A stretch of 64,000 nucleotides of DNA from contig NZ_JAKCPW010000020.1 in assembly GCF_021440085.1 (NCBI RefSeq), forward strand, positions 1 through 64,000. Reading direction: 5' to 3'. The stretch comes from Dyadobacter sp. CY261. GTDB taxonomy: Bacteria; Bacteroidota; Bacteroidia; Cytophagales; Spirosomataceae. The stretch's first letter is position 1; the number at the start of each line of letters is the position of its first letter. This document shows, one piece after another, positions 63,805 through 64,000 of the stretch. Both the position numbers and the translations under genes were made by a program. Below the pieces are notes generated by a model. It did not search any database. It saw only the letters and a program-made list of their open reading frames with translations, and had not been told where the DNA came from.

Positions 63805-64000
63805 ATGGCAGAAGATAAAATGATGCGCCTTAGCCAAGTGGCACGGATCCTCAACGTGGGTATTACTACGATCGTGGATCATCTGTCTGCCAAGGGGTAT
63901 AAGGTGGAAAGTAATCCCAACACCAAAATTAATGCCGATCAAATTGAGTTTCTTGCCAAGGACTTCAAATCGAATGAGTTAAAAACTTCTTTAACTTACA
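63805..64000 (+). CDS. infB: Translation initiation factor IF-2, partial (5' end only)
   Basis: The frame opens at ATG 63805 and stays open to the window edge (65 codons). The start MAEDKMMRLSQVARILNVGITTIVDHLSAKGYKVESNPNTKI is the N-terminal IF-2 domain typical of Bacteroidota (a small winged-helix-like fold), and the position after nusA is the conserved one. The GTPase domain lies beyond the window. Confidence 0.93.
   Translation, partial: MAEDKMMRLSQVARILNVGITTIVDHLSAKGYKVESNPNTKINADQIEFLAKDFKSNELKTSLTY

Noticed and set aside
1..64000. CRISPR arrays, tRNA or rRNA genes, insertion sequences, phage or toxin-antitoxin modules
   Set aside because: I looked for spaced repeats, cloverleaf-like sequences, transposase motifs and terminal inverted repeats and found none that hold up; small RNAs cannot be excluded.

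Overview
The window looks like chromosomal DNA of a Bacteroidota bacterium, most likely a member of the Cytophagales such as Dyadobacter or a close relative; the genus is an inference from gene content, not something read directly. The support is the family mix (DUF1501/DUF1800 pair, DUF4270, Kelch plus DUF4907, DUF1080, DUF1361, EpsG-type polymerase, Wzi), promoters of the Bacteroidota type (TTG or TTTG, about 20 bases, TANNTTTG), and the general lack of Shine-Dalgarno sequences. I see no rRNA, tRNA, CRISPR array, insertion sequence or phage gene.

Layout. 1-4.6 kb (minus): a DUF1800 / DUF1501 / GWxWD-repeat secreted-protein operon, running off the left edge. 5-8.1 kb (minus): TruC-like pseudouridine synthase, a DUF1361 membrane protein and a DEAD-box RNA helicase. 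8.3-11.3 kb: aldehyde dehydrogenase plus DUF779, divergent from an AraC-family regulator. 11.4-14.5 kb: a DUF1905/YdeI-like gene broken by an in-frame stop, a DUF1080 protein and an ABC exporter.

14.9-40.5 kb (plus): a complete Wzx/Wzy-type exopolysaccharide locus. It holds a PHP phosphatase, Wza-like export lipoprotein, Wzc-like tyrosine kinase, UDP-glucose dehydrogenase, the GDP-fucose branch (manC, fcl, gmd), flippase, acetyltransferase, EpsG polymerase, four glycosyltransferases, a beta-helix protein, Wzi, a second outer-membrane protein, the dTDP-rhamnose genes (rfbC, B, A, D) and the initiating phosphoglycosyltransferase (wcaJ-like). The middle of the locus is clearly more AT-rich than its ends. 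The predicted polymer is primed with a hexose-1-phosphate and probably contains fucose, rhamnose and glucuronate. Facing it on the minus strand (40.5-46.7 kb) are a second wzi gene and a GH78 alpha-L-rhamnosidase, both broken by single-base insertions, followed by an intact GH78-like gene.

46.9-48.7 kb: a 47-residue membrane microprotein translationally coupled to a sodium/solute symporter. 49.1-54.9 kb: a TolC/adaptor/RND efflux operon ending in a perfect terminator. 55.3-61.8 kb: GT90 transferase, bestrophin, DUF4270 lipoprotein, Kelch lipoprotein plus DUF4907, and an endonuclease/exonuclease/phosphatase-family membrane protein. 61.8-64 kb: the rimP-nusA-infB operon with a strong promoter and an intrinsic terminator inside its leader.

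Most noteworthy: a 9-10 base motif, ACTCAACGT(T), just upstream of five exopolysaccharide genes, in three of them exactly 14 bases after a -7-like box; the cluster of frameshifts in the rhamnosidase/Wzi block beside rhamnose biosynthesis genes; the rimP-nusA leader terminator; and the repeat/palindrome control region between aldB and its AraC regulator.
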